A stretch of 64,000 bases of DNA from Mangrovicoccus ximenensis (lineage in GTDB: Bacteria; Pseudomonadota; Alphaproteobacteria; Rhodobacterales; Rhodobacteraceae), in NCBI RefSeq assembly GCF_003056725.1, contig NZ_QBKZ01000001.1, positions 1,024,486-1,088,485 of the forward strand, in the 5' to 3' direction. The stretch's first letter is position 1; the number at the start of each line of letters is the position of its first letter. The translations under genes were made by a program, and so were the position numbers. The notes beneath the pieces are model-generated. The model was not told the DNA's origin. It worked only from the letters and a program-made list of their open reading frames with translations, and did not search any database. Positions 25,136-33,430 of the stretch are shown in pieces.

Positions 25136-26623
25136 TCACGCGGCCGGGCGGCGCGGATGCAGCCAGGCGGGCAGGAAGGCATAGGCATTGCCGATCCCGC
25201 TGCCGTCCATCTGCAGGCCGGCGGCGTCGAGCATGGCCTTCAGCCGCCCGTCATTGAAGGCGTCGAAGGTCTCGGTCGCGCCGCCGACATGGGTGCCGCC
25301 GACATAGACCTGCGGGATGGTCGCCGCCCCGGTCATTTCGGCCAGCGCCTTGCGCATCTGACTGCCGCGGTTGTCCTGGCGGTAGTCCGGCCCGTCCAGA
25401 TCGACCGAGCGGAACGGGATGCCCGCCGCCTTGAAGAGCTTGCGCACCGACCAGCAGAACTCGCACCATTCCAGCGCGAAGAGCACCACCGGCTGGTCCG
25501 GGTCCGAGATGATCCGGCCAATCTCGGCCAGCGTCGCTGGATCGGCAGGCGCGGCCGCCGCTGCAGGCGCCGCCGCAGGCCCCGCATCGAAGCGGAAGCG
25601 CGGCGTCGAGGCGGCGATCGCGGTCTCCTCCTCGTTCATCGCCTCGCCGATATCGGCGAAGAGCGGCGTCGAGAGATAGCGCTCGCCGGTATCGGGCAGC
25701 ATGGCGAGGATCTTCGTGCCCGGCGGCGAACGCCGCGCCACCTCAAGCGCGGCGGCGAAGGTTGCCCCCGAGGAGATGCCGCAGAGGATGCCCTCGACCC
25801 GCGCCAGTTCCCGCGCGCCCTTCAGCGCATCGGCGCCGGGCACCGGGCAGATCTCGTCGATATAGCCGGCATCGATCACGTCCTGCACCAGTTTCGGGAT
25901 GAAATCCGGGGTCCAGCCCTGCATCAGATGCGGCCGGAAGGCCGGGTGGCTGGCGGCGGGCGAGCCGTCCGGATGGACCGCCTGGGCGATCCCGGAGCCG
26001 AGCAGCGGCGAGTTGTCGGGCTCGGCGGCGACGATCCGGGTGCCCGGGCTCTTCTCCCGCAGCCTGCGTGCGACGCCCTTCATCGTGCCCCCGGTGCCGA
26101 AGCCCGAGACCCAGACATCCGGGCCGGTGCCGCCGAAGGCCGCGAGGATCTCCTCGGCGGTGGTCTCGCTGTGGATGTCGGGCCCGGCCTCGTTGTCGAA
26201 CTGCCGCGCCAGGAACCAGCCATGGGTCTCTGCGAGCTCCTGCGCCTTGGCGAGCATGCCCGAGCCCTTCTCCGAGGCCGGGGTCAGCACGACCTTCGCC
26301 CCGAGGAAGCGCATCAGCTTGCGGCGCTCGACCGAGAAGCTTTCCGCCATCGTCACCACCAGCGGATAGCCCTTGGCGGCGCAGACCATGGCGAGGCCGA
26401 TGCCGGTATTGCCGGAGGTCGCCTCGATCACGGTCTGGCCGGGCTTCAGCGAGCCGTCGCGCTCGGCCGCCTCGATGATGCCGAGGGCGAGCCGGTCCTT
26501 CACCGAGCCCATCGGGTTGAAGGCTTCGAGCTTCACGTAGAGTTCGACCCCCTCGGGCACCAGATGGTTGACGCGGACGACCGGCGTGTTGCCGACGGTG
26601 GAGAGAATGTTGGCGTGGGTCAT
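25136..26623 (-). CDS. cysK: Cysteine synthase A fused to a glutaredoxin domain
   Basis: 495 residues, intact. Residues 1-320 are a complete O-acetylserine sulfhydrylase: PLP-lysine in N-P-M-G-S-V-K-D-R, T-S-G-N-T-G, G-F-G-T-G-G-T-M-K-G phosphate loop and G-I-S-S-G-A. An Ala/Pro-rich linker (330-360) leads to a glutaredoxin domain with E-W-C-E-F-C-W-S and I-P-Q-V-Y-V-G-G. It should make cysteine from O-acetylserine and sulfide, with the Grx part supplying a thiol-redox function. Similar fusions occur in Rhodobacteraceae. The frame is continuous and both domains are complete, so unlike other fusions here this one is credible. Confidence 0.93.
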   Translation of the reverse strand: MTHANILSTVGNTPVVRVNHLVPEGVELYVKLEAFNPMGSVKDRLALGIIEAAERDGSLKPGQTVIEATSGNTGIGLAMVCAAKGYPLVVTMAESFSVERRKLMRFLGAKVVLTPASEKGSGMLAKAQELAETHGWFLARQFDNEAGPDIHSETTAEEILAAFGGTGPDVWVSGFGTGGTMKGVARRLREKSPGTRIVAAEPDNSPLLGSGIAQAVHPDGSPAASHPAFRPHLMQGWTPDFIPKLVQDVIDAGYIDEICPVPGADALKGARELARVEGILCGISSGATFAAALEVARRSPPGTKILAMLPDTGERYLSTPLFADIGEAMNEEETAIAASTPRFRFDAGPAAAPAAAAAPADPATLAEIGRIISDPDQPVVLFALEWCEFCWSVRKLFKAAGIPFRSVDLDGPDYRQDNRGSQMRKALAEMTGAATIPQVYVGGTHVGGATETFDAFNDGRLKAMLDAAGLQMDGSGIGNAYAFLPAWLHPRRPAA

Positions 26624-26785
26624 TGGGGTGGTTTCCTTGGATGATTGGCGTTCGGAAAGCGGGCCGCGGCATCGGCGCGATGCTGCGGGAAAAGCGTCGT
26701 TCAGGCGCTCCGGCGCGCGGCGGTTCCGGCCCCGGCCTGCATGGTCGCGGCGACAGCGGTGTAGGCGGCGATCCAGGCGGCGCGG

Positions 26786-26913
26786 GCGGCACGGCGGCGC
26801 TCGGGGTGCTGGCCGACGCCGCCGGCATCCGGCTGGTCTTCGGCCTCTGCTCGGTGCTGCCGGTGCTGGGCGTGCTGACCGTGTTCCTGCCGCGCCGCGC
26901 CGAGCTCGGCTGA
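26786..26913 (+). pseudogene. MFS transporter, C-terminal fragment
   Basis: About 42 codons ending at TGA 26913: A-A-L-G-V-L-A-D-A-A-G-I-R-L-V-F and V-L-P-V-L-G-V-L-T-V-F-L-P-R. This is the last helix of fosmidomycin-resistance-like MFS exporters. It is not obviously the other end of the MFS gene at 24894-25123, which is of another type. A short reverse frame at 26701-26785 (A-A-W-I-A-A-Y-T-A-V-A-A-T-M) may be the end of a third gene. Confidence 0.55.
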
Positions 26914-26918
26914 GCCGG

Positions 26919-27377
26919 TCAGCGGGTCTTGCGGGGGGCCATCACGTTGCGGATCGAGAAGCTCGAATGGATCCGCAGCACCCCCGGCAGGCGCGACAGC
27001 ACCTCCTTGTGGATGCGTTCGAAATCGGCGGCGCTCTCGGCCTGCACGCGCAGCAGGTAATCCGCGCCGCCGGTCATCAGGTAGCATTCCTGGATCTCGG
27101 GATGCCGCCGCACCGCCGCCTCGAACCGGTCGAAGACCTCCTCGGTCTGGCGCTCCAGCGTGATGTTGATGATCACCGCGATCGACGGCTCGCCGGTCAC
27201 CGTGCCGGTGACGATGGTATAGCCGAGGATGATCCCCTGCTCCTCCAGCAGCCGCACCCGGCGCAGGCAGGCCGAAGCCGAGAGTCCGACCGCCTCGGCC
27301 AGCTCGACATTGCTGATCCGCGCATTCTGCCTCAGCAGCCTGAGGATCTTGCGGTCGATCTGGTCCATTCCCGACAT
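26919..27377 (-). CDS. Lrp/AsnC-family regulator of dadA
   Basis: 152 residues from ATG 27377 (alternative ATG 27368). N-terminal HTH: I-D-R-K-I-L-R-L-L-R-Q-N-A-R-I-S-N-V-E-L-A, S-A-S-A-C-L-R-R-V. C-terminal RAM domain: G-Y-T-I-V, P-E-I-Q-E-C-Y-L-M-T-G-G-A-D-Y-L-L-R-V. Normal length. It is divergent from dadA across about 165 bp, the usual arrangement for an Lrp-type activator that senses D/L-alanine or another amino acid and controls the neighbouring dehydrogenase gene. Confidence 0.92.
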   Translation of the reverse strand: MSGMDQIDRKILRLLRQNARISNVELAEAVGLSASACLRRVRLLEEQGIILGYTIVTGTVTGEPSIAVIINITLERQTEEVFDRFEAAVRRHPEIQECYLMTGGADYLLRVQAESAADFERIHKEVLSRLPGVLRIHSSFSIRNVMAPRKTR

Positions 27378-27543
27378 GCGGAACCTTGCGTAAAAGCCGC
27401 ACGATCTGCGGCCACGGCACGGTAATTGAAACGATCCGTCGAAGAAAGGCGTCTTCTGCCAAATCATCCGTCATAGAGTCCTCTTGTGCCGCCCGCGGGG
27501 CGGCGGGACCTCCCCGGTGCGCCGGGCTTCAGCGGGTGATGCA

Positions 27544-28848
27544 ATGAAAGTCGCAATTCTCGGTGCCGGCGTGATCGGCGTGACCTCTGCCTATTACCTG
27601 GCCCGCGCGGGCCACCAGGTCACGGTCATCGACCGCCAGGACGGTCCGGCGCTCGAGACCAGCTTCGCCAATGCGGGCCAGGTCTCGCCGGGCTATTCCG
27701 CGCCCTGGGCCGCGCCGGGCATCCCGCTCAAGGCGATGAAATGGCTGATGATGCATCACGCCCCGCTGATTCTGCACGCGAAGAACGACCTCGCCACCCT
27801 GCGCTGGCTGGGCGACCTGCTGGCCAACTGCACCTCCGCCGCCTATGCGGTGAACAAGTCGCGCATGGTCCGCGTCGCCGAGTACAGCCGCGACTGCCTC
27901 AAGGAGCTGCGCGCCGAGCTGGACCTGCCCTATGACGGCCGCCAGCAGGGCACGCTGCAGCTGTTCCGCAAGCAGGCACAGGTCGAAGCGATGGCAAAGG
28001 ATGTCGCGGTGCTCAAGGCCGACGGCGTGCCCTTCGAGGTGCTCGACACCGAGGGCTGCATCGCCGCCGAGCCGGGGCTGGCCGCGTCGCGCGGCAAGAT
28101 CGTCGGCGGGCTGCGCCTGCCGGGCGACGAGACCGGCGACTGCTTCCTCTTCACCAACGCGCTGGCGAAGGAATGCGAGCGGCTGGGCGTCGAGTTCCGC
28201 TTCGGCACCGGCATCTCCGGGCTGGAGACTGCGGGCGACCGCGTCACCGGCATCCGCACCGAGGCCGGGCTGATCGCCGCCGATGCCGTCGTCACCGCGC
28301 TCGGCAGCTATTCGACCGCGCTGCTGAAGCCCTTGGGCATCGCCCTGCCGGTGCGCCCGGTGAAGGGCTATTCGATCACCGCGCCGGTCAAGGATGCCGC
28401 ACGCGCGCCGGAATCGACCGTGATGGACGAGACCTACAAGGTCGCGATCACCCGGCTCGGCGACCGCATCCGCGTCGGCGGCATGGCGGAGATCGCGGGC
28501 TTCGACCTGTCGCTCTCGGCGCGCCGCCGCGAGACGCTGGTCCATTCGCTCGAGTCGCTGTTCGGCGGCGCGGCGGATCTGGCCAAGGCCGACCTGTGGA
28601 GCGGGCTGCGCCCGATGACGCCAGACGGCACCCCGGTGATCGGCCGCACGAAATTCTCGAACCTTTGGCTCAACACCGGCCATGGCACCCTGGGCTGGAC
28701 CATGTCCTGCGGCTCGAGCCGCGTGCTGGCCGACATGGTCTCGGGCCGCCGCCCGGATATCGACGCCACCGATCTGGGGCTGGAGCGCTACCAGCGCCGC
28801 CGCACCCGCCGGGCTCCGGCCCTGCCGCAACAGGAAAGCCTGGCCTGA
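27544..28848 (+). CDS. dadA: D-amino acid dehydrogenase (DadA)
   Basis: 434 residues, complete. FAD-binding start [17 protein letters not shown], family motifs [35 protein letters not shown] and [10 protein letters not shown]. It oxidises D-alanine and other D-amino acids to 2-oxo acids and passes electrons to the respiratory chain at the inner membrane. The divergent Lrp gene is the likely activator. Confidence 0.95.
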   Translation: MKVAILGAGVIGVTSAYYLARAGHQVTVIDRQDGPALETSFANAGQVSPGYSAPWAAPGIPLKAMKWLMMHHAPLILHAKNDLATLRWLGDLLANCTSAAYAVNKSRMVRVAEYSRDCLKELRAELDLPYDGRQQGTLQLFRKQAQVEAMAKDVAVLKADGVPFEVLDTEGCIAAEPGLAASRGKIVGGLRLPGDETGDCFLFTNALAKECERLGVEFRFGTGISGLETAGDRVTGIRTEAGLIAADAVVTALGSYSTALLKPLGIALPVRPVKGYSITAPVKDAARAPESTVMDETYKVAITRLGDRIRVGGMAEIAGFDLSLSARRRETLVHSLESLFGGAADLAKADLWSGLRPMTPDGTPVIGRTKFSNLWLNTGHGTLGWTMSCGSSRVLADMVSGRRPDIDATDLGLERYQRRRTRRAPALPQQESLA

Positions 28849-28891
28849 GCCCGCGCCCGGAACCGGGCGCCACGGAACCGCAACCTTTCCG

Positions 28892-28920
28892 CAGGGGCCG
28901 CTCCGGCCCCTGCCGTGTTT
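28892..28920 (+). terminator. Rho-independent terminator of dadA
   Basis: Perfect 9-bp stem CAGGGGCCG / CGGCCCCTG with a CTC loop at 28892-28912, followed by CCGTGTTTT. It lies 44 bp past the dadA stop. Confidence 0.8.
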
Positions 28921-28949
28921 TCTCCCTCCGACGGAATGCTGCAGCGCGC

Positions 28950-28967
28950 CTACGACCAAAGTCGTAG
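28950..28967. promoter_or_regulatory. Palindromic operator candidate upstream of the small membrane protein
   Basis: CTACGAC-CAAA-GTCGTAG is a perfect 7-bp inverted repeat with a 4-nt centre, 72 bp before ATG 29039. The geometry suits a dimeric NarL/FixJ-type regulator. A partial half-site GTGCGAC recurs at 28967-28973 and again near 28991. Confidence 0.45.
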
Positions 28968-29038
28968 TGCGACCTTCTGCCTGCGTCATTGTGCGACAGC
29001 CGATCCGTGATAGCGTTTCCGTGAGGGAGGAGAAAAAC

Positions 29039-29230
29039 ATGCTGAACTTCATCATCGGGCTCGGAATTGGCTTCCTGATCATCTCGCCGGTCATCGCCCT
29101 GGTCCTGATTGCCGGACTCATGTCCCGCAAGCCGAAGGACCTGCCCCGCAAGGCACCTGCGGACGTCCTGCAATTCGATCTGGCGCGCAGCCGCGCCAAG
29201 ATGCACGGCAAGGCAGGCCTGACCGCCTGA
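29039..29230 (+). CDS. Small single-helix membrane protein (63 aa)
   Basis: ATG 29039 follows GAGGGAGGAG. N-terminal hydrophobic helix (I-I-G-L-G-I-G-F-L-I-I-S-P-V-I-A-L-V-L) then a basic tail with K-P-K-D-L-P-R-K-A-P and Q-F-D-L-A-R-S-R-A-K. Strong ribosome site, its own upstream palindrome and terminators on both sides make it a convincing gene. No family is recognised. Confidence 0.65.
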   Translation: MLNFIIGLGIGFLIISPVIALVLIAGLMSRKPKDLPRKAPADVLQFDLARSRAKMHGKAGLTA

Positions 29231-29242
29231 CCATCCTTTGCA

Positions 29243-29276
29243 CCGCGGCCCCTGCCCGGAAACGGCGGGGCCGCGG
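29243..29276 (+). terminator. Strong hairpin after small membrane protein
   Basis: Perfect 10-bp inverted repeat CCGCGGCCCC / GGGGCCGCGG, 14-nt loop, starting 12 bp after the stop at 29230. There is no T-run on the forward strand. Confidence 0.55.
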
Positions 29277-29473
29277 CTGCGCGCATGCCGCCGGTCCAGT
29301 CCGCGCAAGGCCGCCCGGGGCGCCGCTTCGCGCGCCTTCCATCGTCAGGAAAACGGCCCGCACGGCCGTAAATCCGCTCTCCCTTTGCGGCAGCATTCAA
29401 TCGACACGATTCACCTATGAGGGTATCCTCTGCCCTGCAGCCCCCTGCAGGACATCGAAGAGGAGGAATTCGC

Positions 29474-29692
29474 ATGACCGAGGAATTGCGCCCGGGCTTC
29501 CAGATCAAGACCGCCGTGCTCCAGGCGATCGAGGACGACGATGCCGTCGCCGAGATCGTCCAGCGCACCCTTGCCCAGCTCGACATAGGTCCGCCGCGGG
29601 ACCGGGGCACCGATGACCGCGCGCCCGATCCCGATGACTGCTTCGATCCGGGCTACGACACCGGCGGCGACGGCTGGAGCGACTTGTTCTGA
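29474..29692 (+). CDS. Small acidic hypothetical protein (72 aa)
   Basis: ATG 29474 with a near-perfect AGGAGGAATT site. Residues 1-40 look helical (F-Q-I-K-T-A-V-L-Q-A-I-E-D-D-D-A-V-A); the C-terminal half is rich in Asp/Gly (R-A-P-D-P-D-D-C-F-D-P-G-Y-D). No family recognised; predicted cytosolic. Confidence 0.55.
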   Translation: MTEELRPGFQIKTAVLQAIEDDDAVAEIVQRTLAQLDIGPPRDRGTDDRAPDPDDCFDPGYDTGGDGWSDLF

Positions 29693-29775
29693 CGGCGTGA
29701 CGGGCCCGGCGCTCAGGCGCCGGGCTGCCGCCACGCGCCGGGCAGGGCCGCACCGAACCATATCGGCCCAGTCCG

Positions 29776-31395
29776 CGATCCGGGGGCAAGCTCAAGCTGC
29801 GCGGCGGCGACGGCAACGACCTCCTCCTCGGCAGTGCCGGAGCCGACGTGATCGACGGCGGCGGCTGGCTGAACGACACCGTGGACTACTCGGCCTCGTC
29901 CGAAGGCGTGGTGGTCTTCCTGAACCGGGGGGACAGCGACGCGGGAACAGGCAGCGGCGGCGATGCCGAGGGCGACCTCATCTTCCGCACCGAAAACGCC
30001 ATCGGCACGGCCTTCGGCGACGAGTTCTGGGGCTCCGACGGCGCCAACACGTTCCATGCCGGCGATGGCAACGACACGCTCAACGGCCGCGGCGGCGCAG
30101 ACAGCGTCTTCGGCGAGGGCGGCGACGACCTGATCGTCCATGGCTATGGCGGCGGCCGGCTCTTCGACGGCGGCACGGGCAGCGACACCCTCCGTCTTGC
30201 CGGAAACACCGGGAATGACCTGCGCGACGAAACCGTGGTGTCGATCGAGAACATTGAGGTCGGGCTCAACACCGGCCGGAACGGCGGCATCCGCTTCAAT
30301 GCCGACCAGTTTCCCGTGCTGACGTCGATCGCCTCCCTGAACGCGGCGAACTCGGTCTTCGTCGATGTCCGGACAGGCACGGAAACCCTGATCGATTTCT
30401 CGGCGGAGGCGGTCGAGATCCGGGGCTTCGACGACCCGGGCGACGAGTTCCGCTTCTTCGGCGATGCCGATGCCGAGACCTTCAAGGGCACCGGGATCCG
30501 CGACGAGATCTACGCCGGCGCCGGCGACGACACCGTCGAGGGCAATGGCGGCAACGACGTGATCGAAGGCCAGGACGGCAATGACATTGTCGACGGCGGC
30601 GATGGCGACGATACCGTGAGCGGCCAGAACGGCGATGATGTCGTGCAGGGCGGCGCAGGCAACGACCGCGTCTCCGGCGATGCCGGCAACGACACGCTCG
30701 ATGGCGGGGCCGGCGACGACGTCCTCTCCGGCGGCGACGGCAACGACGTCCTCTCCGACGACGCGGGCACGAACACCCTCGATGGCGGGCGCGGCGACGA
30801 CCTGTTCCTGGGCGACGGCGGCGCGAATGCCATGGCCGGCGGGGCGGGCACCGACAGGGTCGACTACTCTGCCTCCCATGCGGGCGTGACCTTCACGCTG
30901 AACGACAGCGCCGCTGCCGGCTCCGGCGGCCAGGCCGAGGGAGACACGTTCCGCGACATCGAGGACGCCGTCGGATCGGCCTTCGCGGATGGCATCACCG
31001 GCAGCGGTGGCGTGAACGTGATCCTCGCAGGCGACGGCGACGACACCATCGACGGCCAGGGAGGCAACGACGAGCTGTCCGGCGGTGACGGCGCCGATGT
31101 CATCATCGGCGGCGACGGCCTGGACCGGATCGAGGGCGGCGCCGGGGACGACGTGCTGACCGGCGGGACCGGCTCCGACACCTTCGTCTTCGGCGGCGGC
31201 GGCGATGACGTGGTGACCGACATGGAGGGCATCGACCGCATCGACCTGTCGTCCTACGGCGACCTGGACAGCTTCGGCGACCTCGGGATCGCCTACCTCG
31301 AGGACGGGGCGGCCCGGATCGATCTGGGCAACGGCTCCATCACGCTGCAGGGCCTCGATTTCGAGCTCGAGGCGGTGCATTTCCTCTTCGGCTGA
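29776..31395 (+). pseudogene. RTX (haemolysin-type Ca2+-binding) protein, C-terminal part
   Basis: About 540 codons ending at TGA 31395 with no start of its own. Two clusters of calcium-binding nonapeptides of the form G-G-x-G-x-D-x-L/V-x are visible: residues about 5-30 and 75-110 of the fragment, then a large block at about 250-350 and 420-470. It ends with the usual hydrophobic RTX tail (L-E-A-V-H-F-L-F-G), consistent with a type I secretion signal. The N-terminal effector part was lost at a junction near 29776, so the activity is unknown. Confidence 0.8.
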
Positions 31396-31422
31396 TGCGC
31401 ATCGCCGAAAGCGCGCGACAGG

Positions 31423-31447
31423 GAGCTGGCCGGTGTCCGGCCAGCTC
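31423..31447 (+). terminator. Terminator of the RTX gene
   Basis: Perfect 11-bp stem GAGCTGGCCGG / CCGGCCAGCTC with a 3-nt loop, 28 bp past the RTX stop, followed by GCGCTCTTGTC. Confidence 0.7.
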
Positions 31448-31532
31448 GCGCTCTTGTCCGGTCCGGCGCCGCAGCGGCAGTCATCCCGATCCTGCCCTTC
31501 TGCTTCACGCGCCGACGGCCGCAGAATACCGC

Positions 31533-31836
31533 GCGACGGGCCGGGCAGCTGCTTCGGGGAAAGCCGCAGCGCGGCGGCGCCGGAGCATGAACGACCGGAG
31601 CGGGGGCTGACGGTGCGACCCTCATGATGGCAGGGCTTGTCCGTCACCGGCCGCTTTAACAGGTTCACCGCCTGGGCTCCGCCGCGCCGCCGCAAGTCCG
31701 CTTCGCCTGGCCGGTCGCACCGGGCCCTTCGAGCGCGGCGCTGAAACGACCGGCAGAAAAGGGCTGGCTTGAGGCGCTGGGGGTGCCGGGGGCGACCGGC
31801 AGGTTGCGCCCCGAAGCCGGGTGTGGTGACGCGCAT
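31533..31836. repeat. Diverged ~300-bp intergenic repeat, copy A
   Basis: Shares ordered blocks with 32905-33300 and 35330-35560: a CAGCTGCT...GCCGCAGCGCGGCG block at the left, then CGCCTGGGCTCCGCCGC and CGCCGCAAGTCCGCTT in the centre, then AAAGGGCTGGC at the right. The best blocks are 16-20 bp of near identity separated by divergent spacers. No long credible frame. This occupies most of the gap between the RTX gene and the acetyltransferase. Confidence 0.6.
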
Positions 31837-31946
31837 TGAATTACCGGTGCGAAGTCCGGGGTCCGCGCCACCGCATGGCTGGTGAGAGCTCCTAAGGAGC
31901 AACAGCTGTGTTGTGAAGTCCGATAAGTCACCTGCTAGGGCGTTGA
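31837..31946. ncRNA. Possible structured RNA or intron-end remnant
   Basis: GC drops here compared with the flanks, and short hairpins are packed together, including GCTCC-TAA-GGAGC (31890-31902) and ACAGCTGT. The string GGTGCGAAGTCCGG ... GTGAAGTCCGATAAGTC recalls the 5' domain of group II introns, but no domain V or maturase is present. Low-confidence flag only. Confidence 0.2.
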
Positions 31947-32750
31947 CTACTTGGTATACCCGCCCTCTCCAAATGCAGCCGGATCGAGAATGGCGAGACA
32001 TGCGTACTCGCTGTCACATACTCCCAGTTTCTGGCAGATGTGCCGCGACACGTAATTGTCAGACCGCACGCCGGTATAAAACTCCTCCACGCCAAAAGCT
32101 TCGTGGATCTTGCAGGCTGCGAGCGCACCGAGAAACAATGATAGGTTTTGGCCGCGGTCCTGTTCGCGAGTAGCAAGCATGCCCCACCATGAAGTCTTGC
32201 CGAAGCGGCTGTCCGGGTGATTGCGCAGGCAGGCACCGGCGCAAGCCGCGACGCCGCCATCGGGGGCTTCAAGGCAGAAATACACTGCTTTGCGCCTCTG
32301 CCCGAACAAGACTGGAGACATGGGCGGAAGCACCCCGCTGGCCACCGCAGTTTCTTCAAGCGCATCGAGTATGCGCGCCGGAGTTTCTGGGCCAATCAAA
32401 TGAAGGCGATACTGGTCCGGCAACTCGAACTCTGCGAGGTATTTCGAACAGATGGAAAGACACTGCTGTCCACCCATGAACTGATCCCATCGATCATTTG
32501 AGAACCCCCGCTCCGCATATTCTCCGGCAAACTTCGCTTCCTGCGACTTTGGCACATAGTGATTGGCCGTAGCCCCCTGGAGCGATGCCAACGCGGTCAC
32601 CTTATCTACTTCGGCAAGGTCAGGCCCATCGATAGACCACATGCGACCTTCGGTACCGAATGCAGGATTATCCACCAACAGCGGGAAGAGGTCATTGGCA
32701 GACTTTTGCATGCGCCTTTGAGCGTCAGACCCGAAAAACCGAGGCTGCAT
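31947..32750 (-). CDS. GNAT-like acetyltransferase, probably horizontally acquired
   Basis: 267 residues from ATG 32750 (TTG 32753 also possible; GGAGA upstream). The C-terminal half has GNAT character: V-Y-F-C-L-E-A-P-D-G-G, W-W-G-M-L-A-T-R-E-Q-D-R-G-Q-N-L-S followed by a helix, and T-G-V-R-S-D-N-Y-V-S-R-H-I-C-Q-K-L-G-V. The first 120 residues are helical and unrecognised. GC and codon use are lower than in the neighbours (more A/T-ending codons). It lies between repeat copies A and B, consistent with acquired cargo. Confidence 0.65.
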   Translation of the reverse strand: MQPRFFGSDAQRRMQKSANDLFPLLVDNPAFGTEGRMWSIDGPDLAEVDKVTALASLQGATANHYVPKSQEAKFAGEYAERGFSNDRWDQFMGGQQCLSICSKYLAEFELPDQYRLHLIGPETPARILDALEETAVASGVLPPMSPVLFGQRRKAVYFCLEAPDGGVAACAGACLRNHPDSRFGKTSWWGMLATREQDRGQNLSLFLGALAACKIHEAFGVEEFYTGVRSDNYVSRHICQKLGVCDSEYACLAILDPAAFGEGGYTK

Positions 32751-32904
32751 CAACAATATTCTCCAATCAGGTAAAAAGGAGACTGCGGCCTTTTTGGATC
32801 CAAATCAATCCCAGCTGCGTTCGGCTCACTTTATGGCAACCGAAGTAACGCCAGACGGCAGTTATCTCCGCACCCCTGTCGGCCGCCGGACTGAGAATGC
32901 TGCG

Positions 32905-33300
32905 GAGGGGGGCGAGCGGCTGCTCCAGGGAAGCCGCAGCGCGGCGATGCTGGAGTTTGAACAACTGCAGTGGGGAGCGATCGCGCGACTCTCGGTTTGG
33001 CAGAGCCTGTTCGTTGGCGGCCGGAAACTGCGCTCTTCGCCAGTACGGCAGATGAAGATGATCGGCGGGACTTGGGAAGGCCCGGCCGCGGCAGCGTAAG
33101 TAACCCGCTCATCGCTACGACCGGCCGCTTTGGCGGTTCGCCGCCTGGGCTCCGCCGCGGCGCCGCAAGTCCGCTTCCCCTAGCCGACCACAGCCGGTCT
33201 CTCGTGCCCGACGCCGTCGCAACCGGCCGCAAAGGGCTGGCATGGGGCGTACGGGACGCCGGGGGTGATCGGCCGTTTGCGCCCCGTATGCCGCTATGGT
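32905..33300. repeat. Diverged ~300-bp intergenic repeat, copy B
   Basis: Best-preserved partner of copy A: GCGGCTGCTCCAGGGAAGCC with GCAGCGCGGCG at 32912-32944, CCGCCTGGGCTCCGCCGCGG near 33142, GCCGCAAGTCCGCTTCC near 33165, and GCAAAGGGCTGGC near 33228. It fills the gap between the acetyltransferase and the sulfatase. Apparent ORFs inside are not credible. 32751-32904 holds only the acetyltransferase upstream region. Confidence 0.65.
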
Positions 33301-33430
33301 GAGTGCGGAAACCTGTCGGCGCCATGGCTGGGTATTCTCGCTGTCGCAAGGCGGTTCGGAGCCCTCCCCGTTTCCGGCGGCGGCAAGGCCCGGCACCGCT
33401 TCCGGCCGGGCGGCTGGTCCCTGGCCGCGA

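Noticed and set aside
24626..26644. Forward ORF of 672 codons opposite cysK
   Set aside because: His/Arg/Gly-rich translation without motifs; the reverse strand holds the intact CysK-Grx and an MFS start.
24894..26913. MFS pieces at 24894 and 26786 as two halves of one gene split by cysK
   Set aside because: They are on opposite strands and resemble different MFS subfamilies.
27529..29610. Reverse ORF of 693 codons opposite dadA
   Set aside because: dadA is certain from its motifs; the antisense frame is a shadow.
29713..32001. Reverse ORF of 762 codons opposite the RTX gene
   Set aside because: Antisense of Gly/Asp repeats gives Val/Ala/Ile-rich pseudo-protein with no ribosome site.
31533..33300. 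Repeats A-B considered as integron attC sites
   Set aside because: Too long, no core GTTRRRY / RYYYAAC pair and no integrase in the window.
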